DNA of 46,755 nucleotides, from assembly GCA_945906305.1 (NCBI GenBank), contig CAMDQT010000025.1:1-46755 (forward strand), in the 5' to 3' direction. Position numbers and translations under genes: made by a program. Below are positions 8,128 through 16,789 of the stretch, one piece after another (position 1 is the first letter of the stretch; each line of letters opens with the position of its first letter). The notes under the pieces were generated by a model. That model had not been told where the DNA came from. It worked only from the letters and a program-made list of their open reading frames with translations, and ran no database searches. The DNA is from Ferrithrix thermotolerans DSM 19514 (GTDB lineage: Bacteria > Actinomycetota > Acidimicrobiia > Acidimicrobiales > CAIXPF01).

Positions 8128-8991
8128 ATGCGACACGCACTGTTCATTGGTCCCGACAAAACCGGATCGACGTGGCTGCAACGTTTCGCCCAGGCACATC
8201 CACAGATCCAGGCCGCTCAGAGCAAGGAATTGTTCTACTTCTTGCAGTCGGACGGCGACCGTAACCTCGAGTGGTATCGGCGTAAGTTCGAGCCGGTCCG
8301 GCCCGAACATCTTGTCGCCTTCGAGGTCTGCCACGAATACCTCTTCTCCCCCTCGGCCGCGGCTGGCATTGCCGCGGATCTACCTGAGGCCACGGTGATC
8401 GCGGGGGTTCGCCATCCGGTCGAACGGGCGTACTCCTCGTACCGATACATGCTGCGCCAAGGTCGCACCACGCTGGGCTTCGCCGCTGCGGTGGCACAGA
8501 TCGACGAACTCGTCGATCACAGCAGGCTGGCCACCCATCTCGAGCCGTTCCTGCACCATCTGGGTGCGGACCGAGTAGCCCTGCTGGATTTCGATCTCCT
8601 TGGCGTGGATGCTCAAGGGTATGGTGACGCCGCGTCGAGTCATCTCGGACTGGGTTCATGGTCGATACCGGACGAACTGCACGACAAGGTGCTCGCCGCG
8701 GCAACCGCCCGTTCGGCGCGGTTGGTGCGGACCCTTCGGTTCACCGCGTCGGCCTTGCGGCGCTGCGGCCTGTACCGACCGGTCGAAGCGGCCAAACGCC
8801 GCCTTGTCGAATCGCCGCTGCTCTTCGAGCCCGCAGCCCCGGTCTCGGCCCAGTCCACGGTCCTAGACCAGGAGGCTTCAGCGTTCATTCTCGATCAGCT
8901 CGCCGATGACATCGCCCGGCTGGACGAATGGTTCGGCACCTCCTTCGGCGCACGGTGGGGGCTCAACTCACCCGTGCGGGCATCGGTCTGA
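8128..8991 (+). CDS. PAPS-dependent sulfotransferase
   Basis: 287 residues from ATG 8128; an in-frame ATG at 8110 overlapping the previous gene is an alternative. The 5'-phosphosulfate loop FIGPDKTGSTWLQ is right at the N terminus, and the 3'-phosphate site appears as GVRHPVERAYSSYRYM, matching the R-x6-S pattern. It would transfer sulfate from PAPS to a hydroxyl of a sugar or similar acceptor. Placed second in a Wzx/Wzy operon, its likely acceptor is the lipid-linked repeat unit, so the polymer may be sulfated. That is inference from context; PAPS synthesis genes are not in the window. Confidence 0.85.
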   Translation: MRHALFIGPDKTGSTWLQRFAQAHPQIQAAQSKELFYFLQSDGDRNLEWYRRKFEPVRPEHLVAFEVCHEYLFSPSAAAGIAADLPEATVIAGVRHPVERAYSSYRYMLRQGRTTLGFAAAVAQIDELVDHSRLATHLEPFLHHLGADRVALLDFDLLGVDAQGYGDAASSHLGLGSWSIPDELHDKVLAAATARSARLVRTLRFTASALRRCGLYRPVEAAKRRLVESPLLFEPAAPVSAQSTVLDQEASAFILDQLADDIARLDEWFGTSFGARWGLNSPVRASV

Positions 8992-8998
8992 TGTCGAT

Positions 8999-10663
8999 AT
9001 GAGACCCACTGGCGGCGACGAACCCGGCCTGAAGGACTATCTGGAGATCATTTGGCGCCGTCGCCTCGTGGTCGTGGCGAGCTTGATCGCGCTCGTCGGT
9101 GTGGCGACGCTGACGGCGACACTCAGGAGCCCGAAGTACCGTGCCGAGGCCACCGTTCTGGGCCGGTTGGCTATGAGCGACCGAATCCGTTTGCTGTCCT
9201 CGACCAAGGTGAGCGCGCCGGTGATCGACCGCCTGCTCGCCAATGAGGTGGTGTTCGCCGGCTCCGACGTGGTTGCCGCGGCCGCCGCGGGGGCCTACGG
9301 CAAGGCCTTCGCGGTCACAATCGAGGCTGGCGCCGCCAGCGACACGATGGTGGTGTCCGCCGTTGCCGCCTCCGCCTCCGCCGCCGCCGAGCGAGCCAAC
9401 GTCTACGCCGAGACTTACATCAAGGCCCGCTCGGCGATGATGACCGCCGAACTGACCTCTGCCCTCGCGGTGGTCGAGGAGGAACAGGCCGCCATTGTGG
9501 GTGAGATCGACGGCGGTGCTGATGCAGGGCGTTTCGCCAACCGGCTGCTGACCTTGGAAAGCGAAGCGGGCACGTACCGCTCCGCGATGCGTCAGATGCG
9601 GGTCAGCGCCAGCCCGGGATCAAACTGGAACCAGCTGGTTCATGCGGCCAAAGAGCCCGATCACCCCTTCGAGCCGGCCTGGGCGCGCACCCTGATGATC
9701 GCCGTCTTGCTCGGTTTCACCTTTGGCACGGGGGTGGTCTTTGTCCTCGAGGCCCTCGATGACACGGTGCACACTGAACGCGATGCAGCCGCGGCAGTCG
9801 GCGTGAGCGCCCTGGACGCGAGGCGCCGCCCGGCGGGTGCGCGACGCGCGGTGCGGCGACCACCGCTTCACCCTGCCCCACCACTCCCAGCGAGCGATCG
9901 CGACCCCAGCCTCGTCGGCGACCCGGTCGGAGGGGACCGCAGTGGGGCCGATTCAGAGGAACGTCCGAGCGAGCTGTGCCTTGAGATCGACTCCCGGCTC
10001 GGTGACCTAGCGAGCCCCCGGATCATTGCGCTCGCGGGTGCTCGGCACCCGGCGGGCACCTCCGAGGTCGCGGTGCAGCTCGCCTTTGACTTGGCGCTCC
10101 TCGGCCGCAAGGTCCTCCTAGTCGACGCCGATCATCATGCCAGTGGACGCAGTTCAGCGGCATTGTGCGGCCTGGGTGCGGATGAGCCGGGAATGGGCGA
10201 TGCCCTTAACGCCCCGCAGATGGGCCTCCCGGTGCACGCCGAGCGGCGCTCTGGCTTGGAGCTGTTTTCGGTCATGACCGCGGGAATGCGGACACCGGAG
10301 CCAGCCGAACTCGCTGTCGGTGGTCGGTTCACCCAACTGCTCCGACGCGCCGCGCCGCACTTCGACCTGGTCCTCATCGACGTGGGTCCGCTCGTTGGGG
10401 TGGGCAACGGGCCGCAGATCGCGGCCTGTGCGACAGCCACGGTCGTGGTGGCCATGGCCGGGTCGACGACGGGCCGAAACCTCGACGCGGCGGCGGTCCG
10501 GCTTCGCCGTGCCGGTGGCACCATCCTGCTCAGCGCGGTGTGTAAGGCTGATGAGCCGTTCCGCTCACGATGGACTTCGGGCAGAGGCCGCTTTCTGAGA
10601 CATGAGCGGGCCGAAAGAATCCCGCCCGCGGCGGTGCCGTTCGACGTGGGCGCGGCGCGATGA
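8999..10663 (+). CDS. Wzz-type chain-length protein fused to a BY-kinase-like domain with degenerate P-loop
   Basis: 554 residues from ATG 8999. The N-terminal Wzz domain begins KDYLEIIWRRR, with span 1 at about 22-41, a periplasmic helical stretch rich in Ala (about 90-215) and span 2 at about 230-252. A Pro/Arg-rich linker (about 275-320) leads to a ParA/BY-kinase fold. Its Walker A position reads ARHPAGTSE: the lysine of GKS/T is replaced by Thr354. Walker A' (LLVDADH, D376/D378) and Walker B (LVLIDVG, D461) remain. No tyrosine cluster exists at the C terminus. It probably sets polymer length without normal autokinase activity. The end overlaps the next gene as ATGA. Confidence 0.85.
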   Translation: MRPTGGDEPGLKDYLEIIWRRRLVVVASLIALVGVATLTATLRSPKYRAEATVLGRLAMSDRIRLLSSTKVSAPVIDRLLANEVVFAGSDVVAAAAAGAYGKAFAVTIEAGAASDTMVVSAVAASASAAAERANVYAETYIKARSAMMTAELTSALAVVEEEQAAIVGEIDGGADAGRFANRLLTLESEAGTYRSAMRQMRVSASPGSNWNQLVHAAKEPDHPFEPAWARTLMIAVLLGFTFGTGVVFVLEALDDTVHTERDAAAAVGVSALDARRRPAGARRAVRRPPLHPAPPLPASDRDPSLVGDPVGGDRSGADSEERPSELCLEIDSRLGDLASPRIIALAGARHPAGTSEVAVQLAFDLALLGRKVLLVDADHHASGRSSAALCGLGADEPGMGDALNAPQMGLPVHAERRSGLELFSVMTAGMRTPEPAELAVGGRFTQLLRRAAPHFDLVLIDVGPLVGVGNGPQIAACATATVVVAMAGSTTGRNLDAAAVRLRRAGGTILLSAVCKADEPFRSRWTSGRGRFLRHERAERIPPAAVPFDVGAAR

Positions 10664-11898
10664 CCCGACGGCGTCGCCTGCTGGTCAACGATCAGGCGGG
10701 TCATCCATTCCAGATCGACCTCTCGGCCGAATTGGCCGCGCAGGGCTATGACGTGCACCACGCCTGGAGTGTCACGACCGTTACCCCCCACGCCGCGTTC
10801 AGGCCAGAGGCCAACTTGACGCTGCACCCAATTGACATCGGTCATCCGTTCGAGAAATACGACATCCGGCGGCGTCTCGCCGACGAAGTCCGCTACGGCT
10901 GGGCGTCGGTGCGCCTCGCCGGCCGGGTCAAGCCCGATGAGGTCCTGACCAGCAATGTACCTTTGGTGTCGCTGCTGCTGATTTGGGCCGCGTGCCGGGT
11001 GCGACGGACACGCTGGACCTTGTGGCTCCAGGACATCCAGGCTGGCTTGGTTGGTCATTGCCTCGGCGGCCGAACCACGGCCGCTCGCGTCGCCGTCGGG
11101 CTGGAACGCTTTCTGATCCGGCGGGCAGACACGGTGGTGGCGATCTCCGAGGAGTTTCGCCAAGACGCCGTTCGCCTCGGCGCTGATCCGGCCAACGTCG
11201 TGGTCATCGAGAATTGGGCGCCGCTGGAGGAGTTGCCCCCTCGGCCGAGGCAGAACGCCTGGGCCGTGCGTCAGGGCCTAACTGATCGTTTCCGCTTTGT
11301 GTACAGCGGCACCCTGGGCCGTAAGCACTCGCCCGAACTGCTCTTCGCCATTGCCGATGGTCTCCCCAACGCCACCGTCGTGGTGGTCAGCGAGGGGGAA
11401 GGTATGGACTGGCTCACCGGGCAGCAGGAGCACGCGCCGCGCCAAAACGTCGTGTTGTTACCCTTTCAGCCCTTTGACGAGCTCCCCGATGTGCTCGGAT
11501 CGGCCGACGTGCTCGTCACCTTGCTCGACCCGGCCGCGGGGCGTTACAGCGTGCCTTCCAAGACGCTGAGCTATCTGTGCGCCGGTCGTGCGGTCCTGGC
11601 GTCGGTTCCTGCCGACAATGCCGCCGCCCGCCTGGTGGCGGAACGGGCCAAGGCGGGCATCGTGGTCGAACCGGGTGACGCGCCGGCGATTGTCGCCGCC
11701 GCCCACCGCCTTTTCAACGATGGTGCGTCACGGTCCGCATTTGGGGTGCGGGCACGACGTTATGCGGAGCAGACCTTTGATCGCGCTCGCATCGCCGAGC
11801 GATTTATCGCCGCGATGGAGCTCGCCCCGCTGCAGCCCCCGGTCTCAGTGGGCTCGTCTGGGACCGCGGTGAGCGACGTTGTTGCTGGTGCCGCGTGA
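10660..11898 (+). CDS. Glycosyltransferase of the GT4 type (WcaI-like)
   Basis: 412 residues, GT-B fold. The N-terminal half holds the acceptor domain. The second half starts at FRFVYSGTLGRKHSPELL and continues with VVVVSEGEGMDWL, then PSKTLSYLCAGRAVLASV, the nucleotide-sugar-binding region found in GT4 enzymes of colanic-acid type. It would add a sugar to the lipid-linked repeat unit at the cytoplasmic face. Its start overlaps the stop of the Wzz gene, and its own stop overlaps the flippase GTG, so the genes are translationally linked. It is the only glycosyltransferase inside this cluster; a family 2 enzyme lies separately at 32973. Donor sugar unknown. Confidence 0.87.
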   Translation: MTRRRRLLVNDQAGHPFQIDLSAELAAQGYDVHHAWSVTTVTPHAAFRPEANLTLHPIDIGHPFEKYDIRRRLADEVRYGWASVRLAGRVKPDEVLTSNVPLVSLLLIWAACRVRRTRWTLWLQDIQAGLVGHCLGGRTTAARVAVGLERFLIRRADTVVAISEEFRQDAVRLGADPANVVVIENWAPLEELPPRPRQNAWAVRQGLTDRFRFVYSGTLGRKHSPELLFAIADGLPNATVVVVSEGEGMDWLTGQQEHAPRQNVVLLPFQPFDELPDVLGSADVLVTLLDPAAGRYSVPSKTLSYLCAGRAVLASVPADNAAARLVAERAKAGIVVEPGDAPAIVAAAHRLFNDGASRSAFGVRARRYAEQTFDRARIAERFIAAMELAPLQPPVSVGSSGTAVSDVVAGAA

Positions 11899-13184
11899 CC
11901 GTGATGCGGAGCGGCCCTGCCTCCACCACCCGACCCGGCCGCCTCCGGCGCGCCCCGGCGATGCTCGGGCCGTTGTCCCAGGCCATCACCAGCGTGTCGA
12001 ACGTGGTCATGATGCTCGCGGCAGCGAGCGCTCTCACCCCTGCTCTGTTCGGTGTTTTCGCCCTGGTCCAGTCCGCTGCGCTGGTGGTCGAAGGCCTCAT
12101 CCGCGCCGCGTTGGGTGAGACGATGGCCGTAGCCGGTGCGACACAGTCCAGGGCACGTCGCCATGGCATCGTCACGGTGGCGCTGAGCTTGGCCCTTGTC
12201 GCTGCCGCGGTCGGGGTGTTGGTTGCGGGGCTCTTCCTGAACGGAAGAATCGCAGGCCTCACCATCGCCGTGGCCGTGGGCATTGTTCCCCGCGTCGCCG
12301 CTGACTGCGCACGACTCGTGGCCTTCGCGGTGCATACCCCCGCGACGGCGGTGGCCATCGACGCCGTCTGGTTCGGGGTGCAGGTGGCTTTCATGGCGGT
12401 GGCACTGGCGTTGGGTATGGCACGGCCGGAGGCCGCGGTATGGGCCTGGGCTGTCGGTGCGGGCGTGGCCGCGCTGGTCGGGGCCCGCCTGCTGCACCTC
12501 ACCCCGGTCATCGGCGCCGGACGGGACGGCTGGGCCTGGTTGGCCGAGCACCGGACGCTGGCCAAGGCCTACGCCGGGGAGTTCTTAATGGTCAGCGCGT
12601 CGACCCAGGCTGTCCTGTGGCCCGTGGCCCTGATCACCACCACCGAAACCGTTGCAACCTTGCGGGGAGCGCAGCTGATCTTTGGTCCGGTTGCCACGCT
12701 CGTGCTCGGCCTGCGTAACGCACTGACTCCACAGGCGACCTCACTGCTTGGTCGGGGCGACGAAACGGGCTTCGCCCGACTCGCCATCGGGGCGTCAGGG
12801 GGGGCGGGATTGGTGGCCCTGGTCAACGTCGTGGTGTTCTTGGTGCTGCCCGACGCTTACGGGCGGGCCATTCTCGGCCAGTCGTGGCCTCTTGTGGCGG
12901 CGATCGTGGTGCCATACGGCCTGTCGCGGGTGTTGTTCTCGGGTTATATCGGGCCGCTTATCGTGCTGCGAGTGAGAACCATGACCGCAGCAGGGATTCG
13001 CCTTCGCACGGTTGCATCGCTCTTGGGTATGGGCGCCATGTTGGGTGGGGTGGCCCTCGGTGGGGCCCAAACCGCGGCCTGGTTGCTTCTTTTTGCCGCA
13101 GCGATCACCCTCGTTCTTTACTCCGCTGCTGCGGTGCCGACGTTCCGCTCGGCCGGGCAGCTTCTCCCCGAAGGGGTGCACTGA
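11895..13184 (+). CDS. Wzx-like polysaccharide flippase (MATE/MOP superfamily)
   Basis: 429 residues with about twelve hydrophobic segments spread over the whole length, the arrangement of polysaccharide flippases. GTG 11895 overlaps the preceding stop as GTGA. There is no soluble domain. Proteins of this type move the undecaprenyl-linked repeat unit across the inner membrane for polymerisation. The assignment rests on topology and on its place between a glycosyltransferase, an FkbM methyltransferase and a Wzy-like polymerase; primary sequence of flippases is weakly conserved. The stop shares one base with the next ATG. Confidence 0.75.
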   Translation: MTVMRSGPASTTRPGRLRRAPAMLGPLSQAITSVSNVVMMLAAASALTPALFGVFALVQSAALVVEGLIRAALGETMAVAGATQSRARRHGIVTVALSLALVAAAVGVLVAGLFLNGRIAGLTIAVAVGIVPRVAADCARLVAFAVHTPATAVAIDAVWFGVQVAFMAVALALGMARPEAAVWAWAVGAGVAALVGARLLHLTPVIGAGRDGWAWLAEHRTLAKAYAGEFLMVSASTQAVLWPVALITTTETVATLRGAQLIFGPVATLVLGLRNALTPQATSLLGRGDETGFARLAIGASGGAGLVALVNVVVFLVLPDAYGRAILGQSWPLVAAIVVPYGLSRVLFSGYIGPLIVLRVRTMTAAGIRLRTVASLLGMGAMLGGVALGGAQTAAWLLLFAAAITLVLYSAAAVPTFRSAGQLLPEGVH

Positions 13185-13987
13185 TGTCAAGGTCTCGACG
13201 GAGTGCTGGCGGTCTCATGACCGGCCGTGGGTCCAGCCGGGTGTTACTCGCAGCCGGTCAGCAAGCTCGCAGGGTGTCCAAGGCGGTGCGCTCGGCGCAG
13301 AACCCGTTGTCTCGTCACGCACTGCGCTATGGCCTGAGCCCATCATTTGTCCATCAGCCGATGCTCAGTCGTCTCGCACCGCGCACGGTCATCGACGTCG
13401 GTGCCAACCGCGGGCAGTTCGCCCTCGACGCGCTCATTGCCGTCCCCGGAGTGTCGGTGATTTCCTTCGAACCGCTCGAAAGTGCCGCCGCGAAATACCG
13501 CAAGGTACTGGGACATCGGCCCGATGTCGTGTTGCATCAGGTCGCACTGTCCGATTCGGTCGGCGAGCGAGAGATGCACATCGCCCGCCAGGATGACTGT
13601 TCGTCCTTGCTGCCGATCGGGCGCTTGCAGGAGTCCTACTTTCCCGCCAGCGGACTGTCCCATGTGACGACGGTGCCGGTGACGACCCTGGACACTGTGC
13701 TGGCTGACTCGCTATGGCCCGGTAGCGTGCTGCTCAAGCTCGATGTACAGGGCGCCGAACTCGACGTGCTGCGCGGTGCGGCCATGCTGCTGGCCAAGCT
13801 CGACTGGGTGTACCTCGAGGTATCCTTCGTGGAGCTCTACGAAGGACAGCCGCTCGCAGCGGAAGTGGACGAATGGCTGAAGGAGCGAGGCTTCGTCCTC
13901 GGTGGCATTGGCCATGTCTGTCGCGAATCGGGGCATGTGCTGCAGGCCGACCTGTTGTACCGCTCGACTGCGGTGCCGTGTCGCTAG
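13184..13987 (+). CDS. FkbM-family methyltransferase
   Basis: 267 residues from ATG 13184, in a TGATG junction with the flippase gene; the frame is open upstream inside the flippase, but that is a shadow. The SAM motif is TVIDVGANRGQFALDAL, followed by VSVISFEPLESAAAKY (motif II acidic residue) and KLDVQGAELDVLRGA, all diagnostic of FkbM methyltransferases. These O-methylate sugars or polyketides. In this cluster it would methylate a hydroxyl of the polysaccharide repeat or its terminal sugar, adding a second decoration beside the sulfotransferase. A basic, low-complexity stretch of about 40 residues precedes the fold. Confidence 0.9.
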   Translation: MSRSRRSAGGLMTGRGSSRVLLAAGQQARRVSKAVRSAQNPLSRHALRYGLSPSFVHQPMLSRLAPRTVIDVGANRGQFALDALIAVPGVSVISFEPLESAAAKYRKVLGHRPDVVLHQVALSDSVGEREMHIARQDDCSSLLPIGRLQESYFPASGLSHVTTVPVTTLDTVLADSLWPGSVLLKLDVQGAELDVLRGAAMLLAKLDWVYLEVSFVELYEGQPLAAEVDEWLKERGFVLGGIGHVCRESGHVLQADLLYRSTAVPCR

Positions 13988-15423
13988 TCGATGCCTCTCG
14001 CGACGCGCTCGACGCCGCCGCGGGTCCCGGTGGTCGACGGGCGACGTCAGAATTCCAGCTCGGCCGGTTCGCCGCCTTGGCGGCAGGGGTTCTGGTACTG
14101 CCGGTTTTCCTGCACGTGAACGGTTGGCACGTTGGTCTCGGACAGTCGAACCGGCTGGGCTTGCGTACCCCTGGGGTGACCCTGCCGCTCAACGTTGTGG
14201 CCATCGCGGCGCTTCTCGGTCTGGCCACGGTCTGGCCGGGTGGGCACCTGGCCCGCGTCCCGAGGCGGATGGTTGGCCTTCTCGCCGCCTTTGTCGCGGT
14301 GCAGCTCGCGGCCTTTGGCTGGGGTGCGATGCGGCCGGTATCGGGTGCGGGATCCTCGCTCGGAGCGATGTACTTGGCTCAGAGTTTGCTGCCCTTGTGC
14401 GCCTTCGTACTCTTCTACCGCCTGGCCGCGACCGAAGGTCTGGCCGTGGTTGCATGGGTGGCAAGGTCCGCAGGGGTGGTTCTTGGGGTGGTATGTGCCC
14501 TGTTGCTGGTAGCCACGGTGGTGTCCGGGACGGATCCGCTCAGCGGCTTCCACGATTCATTGGGTCCGATCGTGATCTCCAAGGCCGCCCGGTTCTTCCC
14601 CACGGCGGTCAGCGTGTTCACTGCTTGGCTGCTGAGCTTTGGCTGGCGGCAACGAAGCGTCGCTCACGCGGTGTTCGGGCTGTGTGCGTTGGGGGTGTTG
14701 GCGATCAGCCACTCCCGTACTGCGCTGCTCATCGGGGTGGTCTTGAGCGCAGTGGTAACGGTGCGGATGCTCTCGGGGCGGCGGCGTTTGGCGCTGGCGG
14801 GCGCGTTGTTGTTGTCGGCGAGCGTGATGTTGGTTGCGTTGTCCCAGCTCGAGCCGACTACCGACGGTGAGGGCAACAGCCTGTGGCGTTCGGCGAGCCG
14901 AATGGCCGATGTGCTGCATGACACCTCCGACAACGACAACCGTCTCGCGGCGATCACCGGAAGCCTGCGCAGTGGTCTGGGGCGGCCCTTCGGCAACGCC
15001 TACCGGGCGACGGAAGAACTTGGCACCAACGGGAGACGGACCATGGTGGCCCGGGTGGCCGTGTCGGAGAACCTCTACGGCGAGTTCGCCGCTCGGTCGG
15101 GGCCGCTGGGACTAGCGACGTTCATGGCGATCATGGTGGTGGCAGTACGCAGTGCGGTTTCGTTGCGAGCCCGACGCGACAGCGAGCGCTTATCGGTGGC
15201 CTGGCTGATGCCCGCGCTGGTGCTTTTGGTCCCCCTCGGAGGCCTCACGCAGCTCAACGCCACCGAGTTCTACATCGCCCCGCTGTCTTGGGCGTTGATG
15301 GGTCTGGCCATCGGGGTTGCCGACCACGTTCGACGCGTCGAACGGACGGTCGCGGTTGGGGAGGGCGACGGCCACTCCAACCGCTCGGCGGGGGCCACGC
15401 GGGCGATGATCGCCTCGTCATAG
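13978..15423 (+). CDS. Wzy-like polysaccharide polymerase / O-antigen ligase family
   Basis: 481 residues from GTG 13978, which overlaps the FkbM end by 10 bases; codons before it are read inside FkbM. Around ten to twelve hydrophobic segments are present, with a large hydrophilic loop at about residues 290-370 (after LALSQLEPTTDGEGNS) as in the Wzy_C/O-antigen-ligase family. Such proteins join repeat units in the periplasm. It closes the operon. The last few dozen bases overlap the decayed CoA-transferase read on the other strand, so the polar C-terminal tail (after HVRRVERTVAVGEGDG) may be derived from invading or neighbouring sequence and not from the original gene. Confidence 0.8.
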   Translation: MSLVDASRDALDAAAGPGGRRATSEFQLGRFAALAAGVLVLPVFLHVNGWHVGLGQSNRLGLRTPGVTLPLNVVAIAALLGLATVWPGGHLARVPRRMVGLLAAFVAVQLAAFGWGAMRPVSGAGSSLGAMYLAQSLLPLCAFVLFYRLAATEGLAVVAWVARSAGVVLGVVCALLLVATVVSGTDPLSGFHDSLGPIVISKAARFFPTAVSVFTAWLLSFGWRQRSVAHAVFGLCALGVLAISHSRTALLIGVVLSAVVTVRMLSGRRRLALAGALLLSASVMLVALSQLEPTTDGEGNSLWRSASRMADVLHDTSDNDNRLAAITGSLRSGLGRPFGNAYRATEELGTNGRRTMVARVAVSENLYGEFAARSGPLGLATFMAIMVVAVRSAVSLRARRDSERLSVAWLMPALVLLVPLGGLTQLNATEFYIAPLSWALMGLAIGVADHVRRVERTVAVGEGDGHSNRSAGATRAMIASS

Positions 15424-15640
15424 CCCACCAGACCGTGCCGCACCTCATGGAGGTGCTGGCCGTAGGTCGGCCCGGCCCATCATGGCGCTCGACAGCATGA
15501 TGATCGACGGGTCAAGCCGGGCAAGGTCGGCCTATCCGAAGCCCGGCGCTGCCATGGTGCCGGGCGTGAAGGCCAGCGCCGCGACATCGGCCCCGTGTTG
15601 GGCCAGCAGGAACCGCGCTAGTCGACCGCGGTGGTCGCAC
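15400..15640 (-). pseudogene. Decayed CaiB/BaiF-type CoA-transferase fragment
   Basis: Read on the minus strand from about 15621, one frame gives LARFLLAQHGADV, then FTPGTMAAPGFG, an in-frame TAG (15532-15534), and ADLARLDPSIIMLSSAMMG. These align without gaps to the segment of the intact CaiB-type protein at 38050-39252 that contains VDIVVENFGPGVLERRGLDY and SRLHPRLVMASISAFG. After a frameshift, VGYDEAI matches VGYDQVA of the same protein. The N- and C-terminal thirds are missing. It fills most of the 342 bases between the polymerase gene and the LLM oxidoreductase gene; the remainder, to 15739, shows nothing recognisable. Confidence 0.65.
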
Positions 15641-15739
15641 CGATCCAAAACCCGTTATGGCCCTGGCATTGTCCCCCCTGCCGGGTCCTCGCCTTGGCTG
15701 CTCGGTGCGGAGTGGCGAGGCCTATGACGTCGTTCACAC

Positions 15740-15762
15740 CGCGGTGCCGCGATAGCACCGCG
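15740..15762 (-). terminator. Hairpin after the LLM oxidoreductase gene
   Basis: CGCGGTGC 15740-15747 is perfectly complementary to GCACCGCG 15755-15762 with a 7-base loop. It starts 4 bases beyond the stop of the minus-strand LLM gene, the right position for a terminator; no U-tract is seen. Confidence 0.5.
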
Positions 15763-15765
15763 ACG

Positions 15766-16623
15766 TCAGTCCTTGGTGGCAAACTCCTCGACAAGAGCCT
15801 GGTGGCGGTCGAGGAACCGGTGGTGACTGTCGGCGTCGTCGGGGGCGGAGAACACGACGCGGTGGACGCCGAGTTCGGCATAGCGCGCCATCACCTCGCC
15901 CGAGGGCGGCTGGAAGCAGTACATGGTGATGGCGACGGTGTCTGGGTCGCGCTCCGCCGCGGTGACGGCATCGCGGAACCATCCCACGCCCTTGGCCACG
16001 TCACGGAAGCCGATATCGAGCGGGCACCACTCGTCGGCGTACTCGGCGGCGTGGCGCAGGCCGACTCGGCCTTGGCAGCCCATCAGCACCGGGGGTCCTT
16101 GGGGCAGAGTCGGCTTGGGGTACACCCACGACGGCGCGACGTTGACGAAGCTTCCCTCGTAGCCGGACTCCTCCTCCGCCCACATCACCCGCAATGCTGC
16201 GATCGTCTCGCGCATAGCGTTGTAACGCTGGGACCATGACACCGAGGACACGTTTGCCAGTTCCTCTTTGTTCCAGCCGACGCCGACGCCAAACAGCAGC
16301 CTGCCGTTGGAGCATTCATCGAGCGTGGCGACGGACTTGGCCAGATCGATGATCTCGTGCTCGAGCACCAGACAGACGCCGGTGGCCAGCTTCAACTCGG
16401 TGGTTGCGGCGGCGGCGAGGGCCAACGATACGAACGGGTCACGCATGTGCCAGTAGAACTTGGGCAGATCGGCGCCGCTGGGGTGAGGCGTCTCCCGGCT
16501 GGCCGGGATGTGGCTGTGTTCGCCCACCCAAAGCGAGTCGTAGCCGCGCTGTTCGAGATCACGAGCCATCTCGCCGGGGGCCACGCCGTAGTCGCTGTTG
16601 GGTGATGCTAGGCCGATTTTCAC
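15766..16623 (-). CDS. LLM-class flavin/F420-dependent oxidoreductase
   Basis: 285 residues from GTG 16623, preceded by GAGGGGGA at good distance; a longer open frame to 16683 lacks this support. The fold is the luciferase-like TIM barrel, with VKIGLASPNSDYG at the N terminus, YDSLWVGEHSHIPASR, the conserved strand ATGVCLVLEHEIIDLAKSVATLDECSNGRLLFGVGVGW and PVLMGCQG. The pattern matches the F420-dependent group common in actinobacteria, but flavin use cannot be excluded. Substrate unknown. The gene is divergent from the flavin monooxygenase at 16846 and may share its control region. Confidence 0.88.
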   Translation of the reverse strand: MKIGLASPNSDYGVAPGEMARDLEQRGYDSLWVGEHSHIPASRETPHPSGADLPKFYWHMRDPFVSLALAAAATTELKLATGVCLVLEHEIIDLAKSVATLDECSNGRLLFGVGVGWNKEELANVSSVSWSQRYNAMRETIAALRVMWAEEESGYEGSFVNVAPSWVYPKPTLPQGPPVLMGCQGRVGLRHAAEYADEWCPLDIGFRDVAKGVGWFRDAVTAAERDPDTVAITMYCFQPPSGEVMARYAELGVHRVVFSAPDDADSHHRFLDRHQALVEEFATKD

Positions 16624-16789
16624 AGGGTCCCCCTCGGGTCCATCGTGTGTGCGCCATGCTGCGAGCCGGTTTCGGCCATCCAATTCGTGTCTGGGAACTG
16701 CCTGTCCGGCTGTGTCAGCGAAGACTTTCTAGCCGCGTCGGGCCGTACGCACACGCGCCGTGGCGATCAGGCAGAGCTCCGATCATGTA

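Noticed and set aside
12884-13183. Upstream extension of the FkbM frame inside the flippase gene
   Set aside because: The region codes for the flippase in another frame, and ATG 13184 fits the overlap pattern of the operon.
15482-15727. Plus-strand frame of 81 codons after the polymerase gene
   Set aside because: No family features, and the other strand reads as a decayed CaiB-type gene.
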